Shown: piece after piece, positions 55,155-62,999 of the stretch
How the letters are laid out: every line of letters starts with the position of its first letter
Position numbering within the stretch: the first letter of the stretch is position 1
Assembly: GCA_020637195.1 (NCBI GenBank)
Contig: JACJWK010000002.1
Location: 186,001-250,000 of the forward strand
Origin: Microthrixaceae bacterium
GTDB lineage: Bacteria; Actinomycetota; Acidimicrobiia; Acidimicrobiales; DATDAH01
DNA length: 64,000 nucleotides
Direction: 5' to 3'
Notes under the pieces: model-generated
The model's database searches: none
The model's input: the letters and a program-made list of their open reading frames with translations, nothing else
Told to the model about the DNA's origin: nothing
Program-made: the position numbers and the translations under genes

Positions 55155-56525
55155 TCAGATGCGCTCGAAGCCGCGCTGGAGCTCCCAGTCGGTGACCACC
55201 TTGTTCGCCGTCGCCCACTCCTGCTTCGCGGTGTTGAGCAGGTGGTGGTGCACGTCCTCGCCGAAGGCCTCGCGGGCGACCTCGCTGCCCTCGAACAGCT
55301 CGATGGCCTCCACGAGGGTCGCCGGGACGCGGGGCACGTCGTCTGCCTCGTAGGCGTTGGCTGTGTAGGCCGGCCCCGGCTCGATGCCCTGCTCGATGCC
55401 GTGCAGGCCGGCCGCGATGGTGGCGGCGAAGGCCAGGTAGGGGTTGCAGTCGGCGCCTGGCACGCGGTTCTCGACCCGGAACCCCTTGCCGTGGCCGACG
55501 GTGCGCAGCCCGCAGGTGCGGTTGTCGCGGCCCCACACCAGCGCGGTGGGCGCCCACGAGTCGGGCAGGTACCGCTTGTACGAGTTCACGTAGGGGGCGT
55601 AGCACCAGGCCAGCTCCCGGCCGGTGGCGATGAGCCCGCCGACGTAGTGCCGGTACACCTCGCTCATGTGGTCCGCGGCGTCGGCGTCCCAGGTGAGCGA
55701 CTCGGTGCCCTCGGCGTTCCACAGGCTCGAGTGCAGGTGGCACGACGAGCCGACGTCGTCCATGGACCACTTGGCCATGAACGTGAGCGAACGGTCGTTG
55801 AGGGCGGCGATCTCCTTCGCCCCGTTCTTGTAGACGGTGTGGACGTCGGCCATGGGCAGCGCGTCGTCGTAGGTGATGTTGATCTCGTGCTGGCCGTAGC
55901 CGGCCTCGCCCTTCGAGAACTCCACCGGGATCTCGGCGCCCAGCATCCCGTTGCGGATCTGGCGGATGAGGTACTCGTCCTTGGTGGTCTGGAGGATGTG
56001 GTAGTCCTCGATGAACTTCGAGTGCGGCGTGAGGCCCTTGTAGCCCTTGTCGTGGGCCTCCTCGTAGGTGTCCATGAAGAGGAAGAACTCGAGCTCGGCG
56101 CCGAACTTGACCGAGTAGCCCCGCTCGGCCGCCCGCTCGATCTGGCGCTTCAGGATCTGGCGGGGGGACACCGCGACGGGCTCGTCGGTGTCCTCGTCGA
56201 CGAGGTCGCAGATGACGAGCGCGGTCTTGTCGAGCCACGGCACGAGGCGCAGGGTCGACAGGTCGGCGAGGCACTTGGCGTCGCCGTAGCCCTGGTCCCA
56301 GTTGGCGTAGCGGTACCCGGGCAGCGGCGTCATGTCGACGTCGACCGCGAGCAGGTAGTTGCAGACGTGGACCGCCCCCTCGCCGCCGGCGCCCACCACC
56401 TGGTCGAGGAAGTACGGGCCGGTGACGCGCTTGCCCATGAAGCGGCCCTGGAGGTCGGGGAACACGGTGAGGACCGTGTCGATCTCACCCGCCCCGATCA
56501 TCGCTTCCAGCTCGGTGAGCTCCAT
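55155..56525 (-). CDS. glutamine synthetase-family ligase (type GlnA3/4-like)
   Basis: A 456-residue member of the glutamine synthetase fold. SVKFGAELEFFLF, GYGQHEIN and SCHLHSSLW carry the metal- and ATP-binding glutamates and histidine; ENRVPGADCNPYLAFAATIAAG is the C-terminal signature. Divergent members in actinobacteria form gamma-glutamyl amides of polyamines or ethanolamine rather than glutamine. The adjacent SDR gene, 74 bp upstream on the same strand, supports a catabolic amine role, since such pathways oxidise an alcohol or aldehyde. ATG 56525 has GAGGAG 7 nt upstream. Confidence 0.85.
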   Translation of the reverse strand: MELTELEAMIGAGEIDTVLTVFPDLQGRFMGKRVTGPYFLDQVVGAGGEGAVHVCNYLLAVDVDMTPLPGYRYANWDQGYGDAKCLADLSTLRLVPWLDKTALVICDLVDEDTDEPVAVSPRQILKRQIERAAERGYSVKFGAELEFFLFMDTYEEAHDKGYKGLTPHSKFIEDYHILQTTKDEYLIRQIRNGMLGAEIPVEFSKGEAGYGQHEINITYDDALPMADVHTVYKNGAKEIAALNDRSLTFMAKWSMDDVGSSCHLHSSLWNAEGTESLTWDADAADHMSEVYRHYVGGLIATGRELAWCYAPYVNSYKRYLPDSWAPTALVWGRDNRTCGLRTVGHGKGFRVENRVPGADCNPYLAFAATIAAGLHGIEQGIEPGPAYTANAYEADDVPRVPATLVEAIELFEGSEVAREAFGEDVHHHLLNTAKQEWATANKVVTDWELQRGFERI

Positions 56526-56598
56526 CGTTCGCTCCTCGGTCGTCGGTCGGTCTCGGGTCGGAGGTCGGGGGTCGGCTCGGTCGTTCGGGAGGGTCGGG

Positions 56599-57375
56599 CT
56601 ACTCCGGCGTGACGTACGCGGCGCTGATGCCGCCGTCCACGACGAGCTGCTGGCCGGTCATCAGCGACGACTCGTCGCTGGCCAGGAACAGCGCCGCGTT
56701 GGCGATCTCCTGGGCCTGGCCGAAGCGGCCGATGGGCACGTGCACGAGGCGCCGGGCGCGCTTGGCGTCGTCGGACAGCAGCTCGGCCATGAGGTCGGTC
56801 ATGATCGGACCGGGGCAGAGGGCGTTGATGCGGACCCCCTGCTTGGCGTGCTCGACCGCCATCTCGCGGCTCATGGCCAGCACGCCACCCTTGCTGGCGG
56901 TGTAGGCGATCTGGGCGACCGCCGAGCCCATGACGGCGACGAGGCTGGACACGTTGATGATCGAGCCGCCACCCGAGGCGACCATCGCGGGGATGCCGTA
57001 CTTGCAGCACAGCCAGACGCCCTTGAGGTTGACCTCCATGACGACGTCCCACGTCGACTCGGGGGTGTCGAGGGTGGCGCCGTCGTCGGGGGGCATGATG
57101 CCGGCGTTGTTGTAGAGCACGTGCAGCCCGCCGTAGGTGTCGACGGCGAACTGGACCATCGCTTCGACCTGGTCCGCCTTGGACACGTCGACCGGGACGA
57201 AGGCCGCGGTGCCGCCGGCCGCCTCGATCGCGGCGACCGTCTCACGGCCGCTCTGCTCGGAGAACTCGGCCACGACGACCTTGGCGCCCTCGGCGGCGAA
57301 CAGCTCGGCGGCGACCCGCCCGAGCCCCTGCCCCGCGCCGGTGATCAGCGCGACCTTCCCGTCCAACCTGCCCAT
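56599..57375 (-). CDS. short-chain dehydrogenase/reductase (SDR)
   Basis: A 258-residue classical SDR. Cofactor motif TGAGQGLGR near residues 12-20, NNAG near 91, catalytic Ser in NVSSLVAV and Tyr/Lys in YTASKGG; C-terminal MTGQQLVVDGGI. It is about as similar to the SDR at 6197 as any two family members. Co-directional with the glutamine-synthetase-like gene. The substrate is unknown; NAD is favoured by the aspartate-free VVAEFSE stretch only weakly. Confidence 0.87.
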   Translation of the reverse strand: MGRLDGKVALITGAGQGLGRVAAELFAAEGAKVVVAEFSEQSGRETVAAIEAAGGTAAFVPVDVSKADQVEAMVQFAVDTYGGLHVLYNNAGIMPPDDGATLDTPESTWDVVMEVNLKGVWLCCKYGIPAMVASGGGSIINVSSLVAVMGSAVAQIAYTASKGGVLAMSREMAVEHAKQGVRINALCPGPIMTDLMAELLSDDAKRARRLVHVPIGRFGQAQEIANAALFLASDESSLMTGQQLVVDGGISAAYVTPE

Positions 57376-57484
57376 GGGTCCCGACCCACCCTTCTCTCGC
57401 GCGTGCTCGTCCGTCCCGGCCCCACGTCCCGCGTCCGGTGGGGTGGATGTCGCACCCTATTGCCTCGGCGACGGCCGGGGCCGC

Positions 57485-58540
57485 TCAGGCCGGTGCCACC
57501 TCGACCTCCGACGCCTTGAACCCGGCCCAGACCGGGTCCCCGACGCGGAGCCCGAGGTCGGCCAGGGCGCCGGCGGTGACGTCGGCGACCAGGGGGAGCG
57601 CGCCGTCGACCTGCACCCGGACGGTGTCGCCCCGGTGCTCGATGCCGGCGATGCGCCCCTCGACCAGGTTCCGGGGCGAGCCCTCGGGTCGAGCGAGGTG
57701 CAGGCTGATCGCGCGCGGCGACACGACGGCGATGGCCGGGCCGGCGGGTGCCGGCCCGGGGACGACCAGCGGCGCGCCGCCCTCGACGACGAGCCGGCGG
57801 CCGTCCCCGCGGCCGCGCCAGAGGTTCAGGCCGACGACGCTGGCCGTGTAGGGCGTGCGGGGGTGGCGGCGCAGCTCGTCGGGCGTGCCCTGCTGCACGA
57901 CCGCGCCGTCCTCGACCACGACCAGCCGGTCGGCGAGCACGAGCGCCTCGACGGGATCGTGGGTCACGAGGAGCCGGGCGCCCGAGAAGGTGCCGAGGTG
58001 GCGGCGCAGGTCGGTGCGCACCGCCGGCCGCGTCTGCGCGTCCAGGGCGGACAGCGGCTCGTCCAAGAGCAGCACCCGCGGGCGGGTCGCCAGGGCGCGG
58101 GCGAGCGCGACGAGTTGGGCCTGGCCCCCCGACAGGGCGGTCGGGCGGTCGCCGGCCCGACCCGCCAGCCCGATGCGGTCGAGCCAGTCCCGGGCCTCGG
58201 ACCGCGCCGGCCCGGCCCGGGTGCCGGCGCAGCGCAGTCCGAAGGCCACGTTGTCGAGCACCGACAGGTGGGGGAAGAGGCGCCCGTCCTGGAACACCAC
58301 GCCGACGGGGCGGTCCTCGGGGGGCCGGTCGACGCCGGCGTCCGAGTCGAGCACGGGGTCGCCGTCGATGCGCACGTGGCCGTCGGCGCGGACGAGACCG
58401 GCGATGGCGCCGAGCAGGGTGCTCTTCCCGGCCCCGTTGGGCCCGAGCACCACGACGAGCTCGCCCGCGGCGGCGGTGACCGCGGCGTCGAGGCGGAACG
58501 CCGGCCGCTCGACCACCACGGCGGCGTCGAGCACGATCAC
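57485..58540 (-). CDS. modC: molybdate ABC transporter ATP-binding protein
   Basis: A 351-residue ATPase. Walker A is GPNGAGKSTLL, signature ALSGGQAQLVALARAL, Walker B VLLLDEPLSALD, H-loop LLVTHDPVEAL. A C-terminal TOBE-like domain of ~130 residues (AISLHLARPEGSPRNLVEGRIAGIEHRGDTVRVQVDG) binds oxyanion and regulates transport. It is last in the minus-strand order regulator-modA-modB-modC. An 88-bp gap with a 50-bp palindromic element separates it from modB. GTG/ATG start: ATG 58540 is used (MIVLDAAVVVERP). Confidence 0.9.
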   Translation of the reverse strand: MIVLDAAVVVERPAFRLDAAVTAAAGELVVVLGPNGAGKSTLLGAIAGLVRADGHVRIDGDPVLDSDAGVDRPPEDRPVGVVFQDGRLFPHLSVLDNVAFGLRCAGTRAGPARSEARDWLDRIGLAGRAGDRPTALSGGQAQLVALARALATRPRVLLLDEPLSALDAQTRPAVRTDLRRHLGTFSGARLLVTHDPVEALVLADRLVVVEDGAVVQQGTPDELRRHPRTPYTASVVGLNLWRGRGDGRRLVVEGGAPLVVPGPAPAGPAIAVVSPRAISLHLARPEGSPRNLVEGRIAGIEHRGDTVRVQVDGALPLVADVTAGALADLGLRVGDPVWAGFKASEVEVAPA

Positions 58541-58555
58541 CGCCGCTCCCCAACC

Positions 58556-58605
58556 GTTCTGGCTCCCGATTTCGGTGCCACGGCACCGAAATCGGGAGCC
58601 AGTTC
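58556..58605. repeat. GAAC-flanked 42-bp palindrome, copy 2 (inverted)
   Basis: A perfect 20-bp inverted repeat (58560-58601) flanked on both sides by GTTC, that is, GAAC on the other strand. It lies between modB and modC inside the operon, so it would sit in the mRNA as a strong hairpin 16 nt before the modC start. Compared with copy 1, one arm position and its partner both changed. Confidence 0.9.
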
Positions 58606-58628
58606 GGCGGGCGGTCGTGTCAGGGCGC

Positions 58629-59510
58629 TCACGGTCGGTCCCCGGTCGGCGCGTCGCCGCCGGTGGCCAGCCAGCGGTCGCGGAGGCCGACGAGGACGGC
58701 GAGGGAGATCGCGACCATCACGAGGCTGAGGGCGATGGCGGCGCCCCGGTCGCTCTCGCGGGTGACGAACACCGCGAGCGGCATCGTCTGGGTGCGGCCC
58801 TGGAGGTTGCCGGCGAAGGTGATGGTCGCCCCGAACTCGCCGAGGGCGCGGGCCCAGCACAGGACGGCCCCGGCGACCAGCGCCGGCCGCACCGCCGGCA
58901 GGGTCACGCGGCGGAACACCGTCCACGGCCGGGCGCCGAGGGTGGCGGCGGCATCCTCGTACCGGCGGTCGGCGGCCCGGAAGGCCGCCTCGACGGTCAC
59001 GACGAGGAAGGGCATGGCCACGAAGGTCTCGGCCACCACCACGCCGGCGGTCGAGAAGGGCAGCACGATGCCGAACCACTGGTCGAGGTACTGGCCGACC
59101 AGGCCGCGGCGGCCGAGGGCGAGGAGCAGGGCGGCGCCGCCGACGACCGGGGGCAGCACCATCGGCAGGGTCACGAGCGCCCGGGCCACCCGCCGACCGG
59201 GGAAGGCGACCCGGGCGAGCACCCAGGCCAGGGGCACGCCGAGGGCGACGGACACCACGGTGGCGACGGTGCTCGTGAGCAGCGACAGGCGCAGCGCCTC
59301 ACGGACGGCCTCGGTGCCGAGGAGCGCCCAGAGGTCGCTCCAGGGGGCGCGTTGCACCAGCCCGGCGAGCGGGAGCACCACCAGCAGACCGCCGACGACC
59401 GCGGGGACGACGAGCACGACAGGCGCCCGTCGGCGCCCCCGGCGCGCCCGGCGCCCGGGCTCGCGCGTGCGATCGGCGGCGTCCACGACCCGAATGGTGC
59501 CGCGCGTCAC
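58629..59510 (-). CDS. modB: molybdate ABC transporter permease
   Basis: A 293-residue inner-membrane permease with about six helices. The EAA coupling loop is seen in YEDAAATLGARPWTVFRRVTLPAVRPAL, the site that docks with the ATPase. ALRLSLLTSTVATVVSVALGVPLAWVLARV and GVVVAETFVAMPFLVVTVEAAFRA are typical of ModB. It is followed by modC after the palindromic element. ATG/GTG: GTG 59510. Confidence 0.9.
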   Translation of the reverse strand: MTRGTIRVVDAADRTREPGRRARRGRRRAPVVLVVPAVVGGLLVVLPLAGLVQRAPWSDLWALLGTEAVREALRLSLLTSTVATVVSVALGVPLAWVLARVAFPGRRVARALVTLPMVLPPVVGGAALLLALGRRGLVGQYLDQWFGIVLPFSTAGVVVAETFVAMPFLVVTVEAAFRAADRRYEDAAATLGARPWTVFRRVTLPAVRPALVAGAVLCWARALGEFGATITFAGNLQGRTQTMPLAVFVTRESDRGAAIALSLVMVAISLAVLVGLRDRWLATGGDAPTGDRP

Positions 59511-59592
59511 CCCTGCCGCGCCCGGACCGTCACCGGGCTGCGGCCGGCGGCGGCCCGGAGACGGTCCGGGACCGCGGGGACCGCAGGGGCGG

Positions 59593-60417
59593 TCACGACG
59601 GCGGCAGGAACCCGTGGTCCGCCAAGACCGCCTGGCCGGCGTCGGAGAGGACGTAGTCGACGAAGGCGGTGGCTCCGTCGGCCGACGGCGCCTCGGCCAC
59701 GGTGGCGATGGGGTAGGTGGCGTCGACGTTGAACTCCTCGGGGATCTCGACCCCGTCGACGTCGTCGTCGTCGGCGGTCACGTCGGTGACGTAGACGATG
59801 CCGCCGTCGAGCTCGCCGCTCGCGACCTTGGCCACCACGTCGGTGACCTTGGCCTCCTCCGAGTCGATCGACGGGGTCACGCCGGCGTTGTCGAAGACCG
59901 CCCGGGCGTACGCGCCGCAGGGCACCTCCGGCGCGCACACGCCGAGGAAGAGGTCCGCCTCGGCGAAGTCCTCGATGCCGGTGATCCCGGCGGGGTTGCC
60001 CGCCGGCACCGCGATCTCCGCCTGGTTGCGGGCGAACACCTGCGGCTCGGCGCCCTCGTCGCCGGCCTCGACGAGCTTGTCCATGTTGCTCTCGTCGGCG
60101 GAGGCGAACACGTCGGCGGTGCCGAGCGCCTCACCGCTCGTGATCGAGTCGACGAGGTCCGACGACGCGCCGAAGCTGAGCTCGACGGTCGTGCCGGGGT
60201 TGGCGGCCTCGAAGCCCTCGCCGATCTCGGTGAACGCGTCGGTGAGCGACGAGGCGGCGAAGACGGTGACGGTCTGGGCGTCGACGGGCGCGGTCGTCGC
60301 CGGGTCACCCGACTCGGCCACGTCGTCGCCGTCCGAGCCGCAGGCGACGAGGCTTGCGACCAGGGCTGCGGCGAGGCCCAGCGTGGCGAGTCGGCGGGCG
60401 GTGTGGCGGGCGGTCAC
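59593..60417 (-). CDS. modA: molybdate-binding lipoprotein
   Basis: A 274-residue periplasmic-type binding protein. The lipoprotein signal (LATLGLAAALVASLVACGSDG) anchors it to the outer face of the membrane. VTVFAASSLTDAFTEIGEGFE and LSFGASSDLVDSI are the conserved oxyanion-binding segments, with VCAPEVPCGAYARAV and AKVTDVVAKVASGELDGGIVYVTD in the second lobe. It delivers molybdate or tungstate to ModB. The GTG at 60417 overlaps the stop of the upstream regulator (GTGA). Confidence 0.9.
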   Translation of the reverse strand: MTARHTARRLATLGLAAALVASLVACGSDGDDVAESGDPATTAPVDAQTVTVFAASSLTDAFTEIGEGFEAANPGTTVELSFGASSDLVDSITSGEALGTADVFASADESNMDKLVEAGDEGAEPQVFARNQAEIAVPAGNPAGITGIEDFAEADLFLGVCAPEVPCGAYARAVFDNAGVTPSIDSEEAKVTDVVAKVASGELDGGIVYVTDVTADDDDVDGVEIPEEFNVDATYPIATVAEAPSADGATAFVDYVLSDAGQAVLADHGFLPPS

Positions 60418-60815
60418 GACGCCGCCGGGAGGGAGATGACGACGTCGGTCGACTTCACCGACGCGACGGCGAGCACGCCGGGGGCCAGCTTCAGCTCCTC
60501 GGCCGCCTCGGACGTGAGGATCGAGACGAGGCGGTAGGGGCCGGCGGCGAGCTCGACCTTGGCGACGATGTCGTCGCTCGTGACCTTGGTGACGATGCCC
60601 GTGAAGCGGTTCCGGGCCGAGCTGGCCCCGATGGCGGGGATCTCCACCTGCCCGGCGGCCGACTCGAGGAACGCGGCCAGGTCGGCCCCGTCGATCACCC
60701 GATCCCCCCGCTCGGTCCGGCTGGTGGCCAGCCGCCCGTCGTCGCACCAGCGCCGCACCGTGTCGGCGCTGACCCCCAGCAGGTCCGCCACCTGCCCTGG
60801 TCGATAGCTTGGCAT
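60414..60815 (-). CDS. MerR-like HTH plus TOBE/Mop molybdate-responsive regulator
   Basis: A 133-residue regulator. MPSYRPGQVADLLGVSADTVRRWCDDGRL is a MerR/excisionase-type winged HTH; residues 67-133 (SARNRFTGIVTKVTSDDIVAKVELA) form a Mop/TOBE domain that binds molybdate. It probably senses molybdate and controls its own operon, a ModE-like task with a different DNA-binding fold. Leaderless start: TAGGGT (60827-60822) ends 6 nt before the ATG. It overlaps modA by 4 bp. Confidence 0.87.
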   Translation of the reverse strand: MPSYRPGQVADLLGVSADTVRRWCDDGRLATSRTERGDRVIDGADLAAFLESAAGQVEIPAIGASSARNRFTGIVTKVTSDDIVAKVELAAGPYRLVSILTSEAAEELKLAPGVLAVASVKSTDVVISLPAAS

Positions 60816-60821
60816 CTGCCC

Positions 60822-60827
60822 ACCCTA
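60822..60827 (-). promoter_or_regulatory. -10 element of the mod operon
   Basis: TAGGGT on the minus strand, 6 nt before the ATG at 60815, without a ribosome site. Confidence 0.5.
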
Positions 60828-60863
60828 AGCCATCCACACCCTCGCGTCTGCCTACCTCAATCC

Positions 60864-60913
60864 GAACTGGCTCCTGATTTCGGTGCTGGAACACCGAAAT
60901 CAGGAGCCGGAAC
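60864..60913. repeat. GAAC-flanked 42-bp palindrome, copy 3
   Basis: Arms of 18 bp (60868-60885, 60892-60909, outermost pair T-G) around a 6-bp centre, flanked by GAAC on both sides. The stop codon of the nuclease gene (60902-60900) lies inside it. The arm change relative to copy 2 is matched in the other arm; the two innermost pairs are only partly kept. Confidence 0.9.
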
Positions 60914-61814
60914 GGAGGGCTCGGAGGCGCCGGACCGTCCGGGCGGGGTCGAACCAGATCTCCGAGTCGGTGAACGCCTCGACGCGGTACCCGTCGGCCT
61001 CCAGCGCCCGCCGCCGGGCGGCATCGAGGCGCCGATCGATGAGGGCACCGTGGCAGAAGGCGCTGTCGACCTCGATGATCAGGCGCCGGCGGCGGCTGAG
61101 GAAGTCGACCCGTCCCAGCCACTCACGGCCGAGGACCTGGTGCTGGCGTTCGAAGTCGTCCCACCCCGCCTCCCGGGCCAGCTGCTGGAAGCGGTCCTCG
61201 AGGTTCGTGTCGTTCGGTCGGTAGTCGGGCCCGCGATCCTCGATCAGCTCCCGCATCAGGGCGATCCCGGGCCGGCCACGCGTCGCCAACTCCCGGAGCA
61301 TGCGGGTGACGCTGGTGAAGGAGAGGAGGTTCGCCGCCCACGCTCGATCGAGGGCCTTCTCGGCGAGCCACGGCCGGGTCGCAGCGAGGTCGAACGGGAT
61401 GCGCGACGGGACGATGACGGGAACGCCGTCGAGCACGGTTCGATGATGGCGGGGGAGCAGGCGGGGCTCATGGACGATGTCGGCGAGCCGTGCCGGCTGT
61501 GAGCGGGTGTTGCGGCGGCGGGCGACCTCGATCTCGTTCAGGCGGAAGCCGCGGACACGCCACCACGCGGCGTCCGAGGTGTGGGACAGCGCCGCGCCTT
61601 CGCCGGCATCGAGCACGGCCTCCATGACCCGTTGGCCACGCGATCGCGGCGAGCCGACTCGACGGATGACGGTCCCGGTCACGCGCTCCCACCCACCCGA
61701 ATCCATCAGGTGATCGACTTGGTCGTAGGTGAGGCCCAGGGCGTGGGCCTGGCGGGTGGCGACCGACCCGTGCTGGCGTGCGGACAGGGCGTACAGCTGG
61801 TCGGCGTCGTGCAT
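60900..61814 (-). CDS. AbiEi-like wHTH plus DUF559/VSR-type nuclease-fold protein
   Basis: A 304-residue protein of a type common as orphans in Acidimicrobiia-like genomes. The N-terminal 90 residues (LYALSARQHGSVATRQAHALGLTYDQVDHLM) match an AbiEi-type winged-helix domain; the C-terminal 110 (REWLGRVDFLSRRRRLIIEVDSAFCHG, RRRALEADGYRVEAFTDSEIW) match the DUF559/VSR-like restriction-endonuclease fold with the D and E-x-D metal residues. No antitoxin or toxin partner is adjacent. ATG 61814. The stop codon is supplied by a palindromic repeat, so the C-terminus was altered by its insertion or spread. Confidence 0.78.
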   Translation of the reverse strand: MHDADQLYALSARQHGSVATRQAHALGLTYDQVDHLMDSGGWERVTGTVIRRVGSPRSRGQRVMEAVLDAGEGAALSHTSDAAWWRVRGFRLNEIEVARRRNTRSQPARLADIVHEPRLLPRHHRTVLDGVPVIVPSRIPFDLAATRPWLAEKALDRAWAANLLSFTSVTRMLRELATRGRPGIALMRELIEDRGPDYRPNDTNLEDRFQQLAREAGWDDFERQHQVLGREWLGRVDFLSRRRRLIIEVDSAFCHGALIDRRLDAARRRALEADGYRVEAFTDSEIWFDPARTVRRLRALRSGS

Positions 61815-61903
61815 GGCTTCCCCAAGGTCGATGGCGCGGTGGGGAAGCGCTTCGGAAGGTAGTCCTCGAGGCGGCGCCGGTCACTCCCTGATCGAGCTCG
61901 CTC

Positions 61904-61953
61904 GAACTGGCTCCCGTTTTCGGTGCCGTGGCACCGAAAACGGGAGCCAGAAC
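61904..61953. repeat. GAAC-flanked 42-bp palindrome, copy 4
   Basis: A perfect 20-bp inverted repeat (61908-61949) with GAAC on both sides, in the 189-bp gap between divergent genes (nuclease start 61814, MscS start 62004). A terminator role does not fit here. Its arms differ from copies 1-3 at paired positions. Confidence 0.9.
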
Positions 61954-61991
61954 GGGGTTCGGGGGCGCACGGACGGCGCCGGCGGAATGGG

Positions 61992-61997
61992 TAGGGT
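61992..61997 (+). promoter_or_regulatory. -10 element of the MscS-like gene
   Basis: TAGGGT ends 6 nt before the GTG at 62004; leaderless start. Confidence 0.5.
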
Positions 61998-62003
61998 CGG
62001 AGG

Positions 62004-62999
62004 GTGGCTGAGCCGTGCGGCGCGTCGCCGAGTTGGGTGTGCGAGCGGGTCTACGAGGCCACCGAGAACGAGGCGCTCGCCGAGGCCCTCGACTGGCTCG
62101 TCCACCGGCCGCTCAAGATCCTCGGCATCGTCGTGCTCGCCTGGATCGGCGTGCGCCTGTCGAAGCGCCTGGTCGCCCGGATCGTCGACGGGCTCGACAA
62201 GCCGCCACCCGGCCTCGGTTCGCTCACCCCGGAGGTGTCGGCCCGGGCCGCGGCGCGCGCCCGCACCCTGTCGTCGGTCCTGGTCGGGGTGGCCACCGCG
62301 ACCATCTACACGATCGCGTTCCTCACCATCCTGGGCGAGTTCGAGATCGACCTCGCACCGCTCATCGCCGGCGCCGGCATCGCCGGCGTGGCGCTCGGCT
62401 TCGGTGCGCAGAGCATGGTCAAGGACTTCCTCTCCGGCTTCTTCATGATCGTCGAGGACCAGTTCGGCGTCGGCGACGTGATCGACGTCGGCGAGGCCAC
62501 CGGCACGGTCGAGCGCCTGACCCTGCGCTCGACCCGCCTCCGCTCGGTGGACGGCACGGTCTGGCACGTCCCCAACGGCGTCATCGAGCGCGTCGGCAAC
62601 CAGTCCCAGCAGTGGGCGCGGGCCCTGCTCGACGTGTCGGTGGCCTACGGCACGGACCTGCGGCGGGCCCAGGACGTGATCAAGGCCACCGCCGACGGCC
62701 TCTGGCGCGACGACGAGTGGCGGCTGCTCCTGCTCGAGGAGCCCGAGTTGTGGGGCGTGGAGATGCTGGCCGCCGACAGCGTCGACATCCGCCTCGTGCT
62801 GAAGACCAGGCCCGGCATGCAGTGGAAGGTGATGCGCGAGCTGCGCATCCGGCTCAAAGAGGCGCTCGACGCGGAGGGCATCGAGATCCCGTTCCAGCAG
62901 CGCACGCTGTGGATCCGCAACGAGGGCGACCCGGCGTCGGCCCCGCTGCCGCCGGGGGGCGCCGACGCCGACGACGACCAAGCGGAGGGGGACCGGTGA
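62004..62999 (+). CDS. MscS-family mechanosensitive ion channel
   Basis: A 331-residue small-conductance channel. Helices lie at residues ~35-55, 90-112 and the pore-lining segment near [40 protein letters not shown], the MscS TM3 and gate region. The cytosolic beta domain follows ([26 protein letters not shown]). It should open under osmotic downshock. The C-terminal 20 residues are acidic. The stop overlaps the xylose isomerase start (GTGA), an unexpected partner, probably chance packing. Confidence 0.9.
   Translation: MAEPCGASPSWVCERVYEATENEALAEALDWLVHRPLKILGIVVLAWIGVRLSKRLVARIVDGLDKPPPGLGSLTPEVSARAAARARTLSSVLVGVATATIYTIAFLTILGEFEIDLAPLIAGAGIAGVALGFGAQSMVKDFLSGFFMIVEDQFGVGDVIDVGEATGTVERLTLRSTRLRSVDGTVWHVPNGVIERVGNQSQQWARALLDVSVAYGTDLRRAQDVIKATADGLWRDDEWRLLLLEEPELWGVEMLAADSVDIRLVLKTRPGMQWKVMRELRIRLKEALDAEGIEIPFQQRTLWIRNEGDPASAPLPPGGADADDDQAEGDR

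Noticed and set aside
60900..61814. Complete AbiE toxin-antitoxin pair
   Set aside because: Only the AbiEi-like winged helix is present and it is fused to a nuclease fold; no AbiEii toxin is adjacent.
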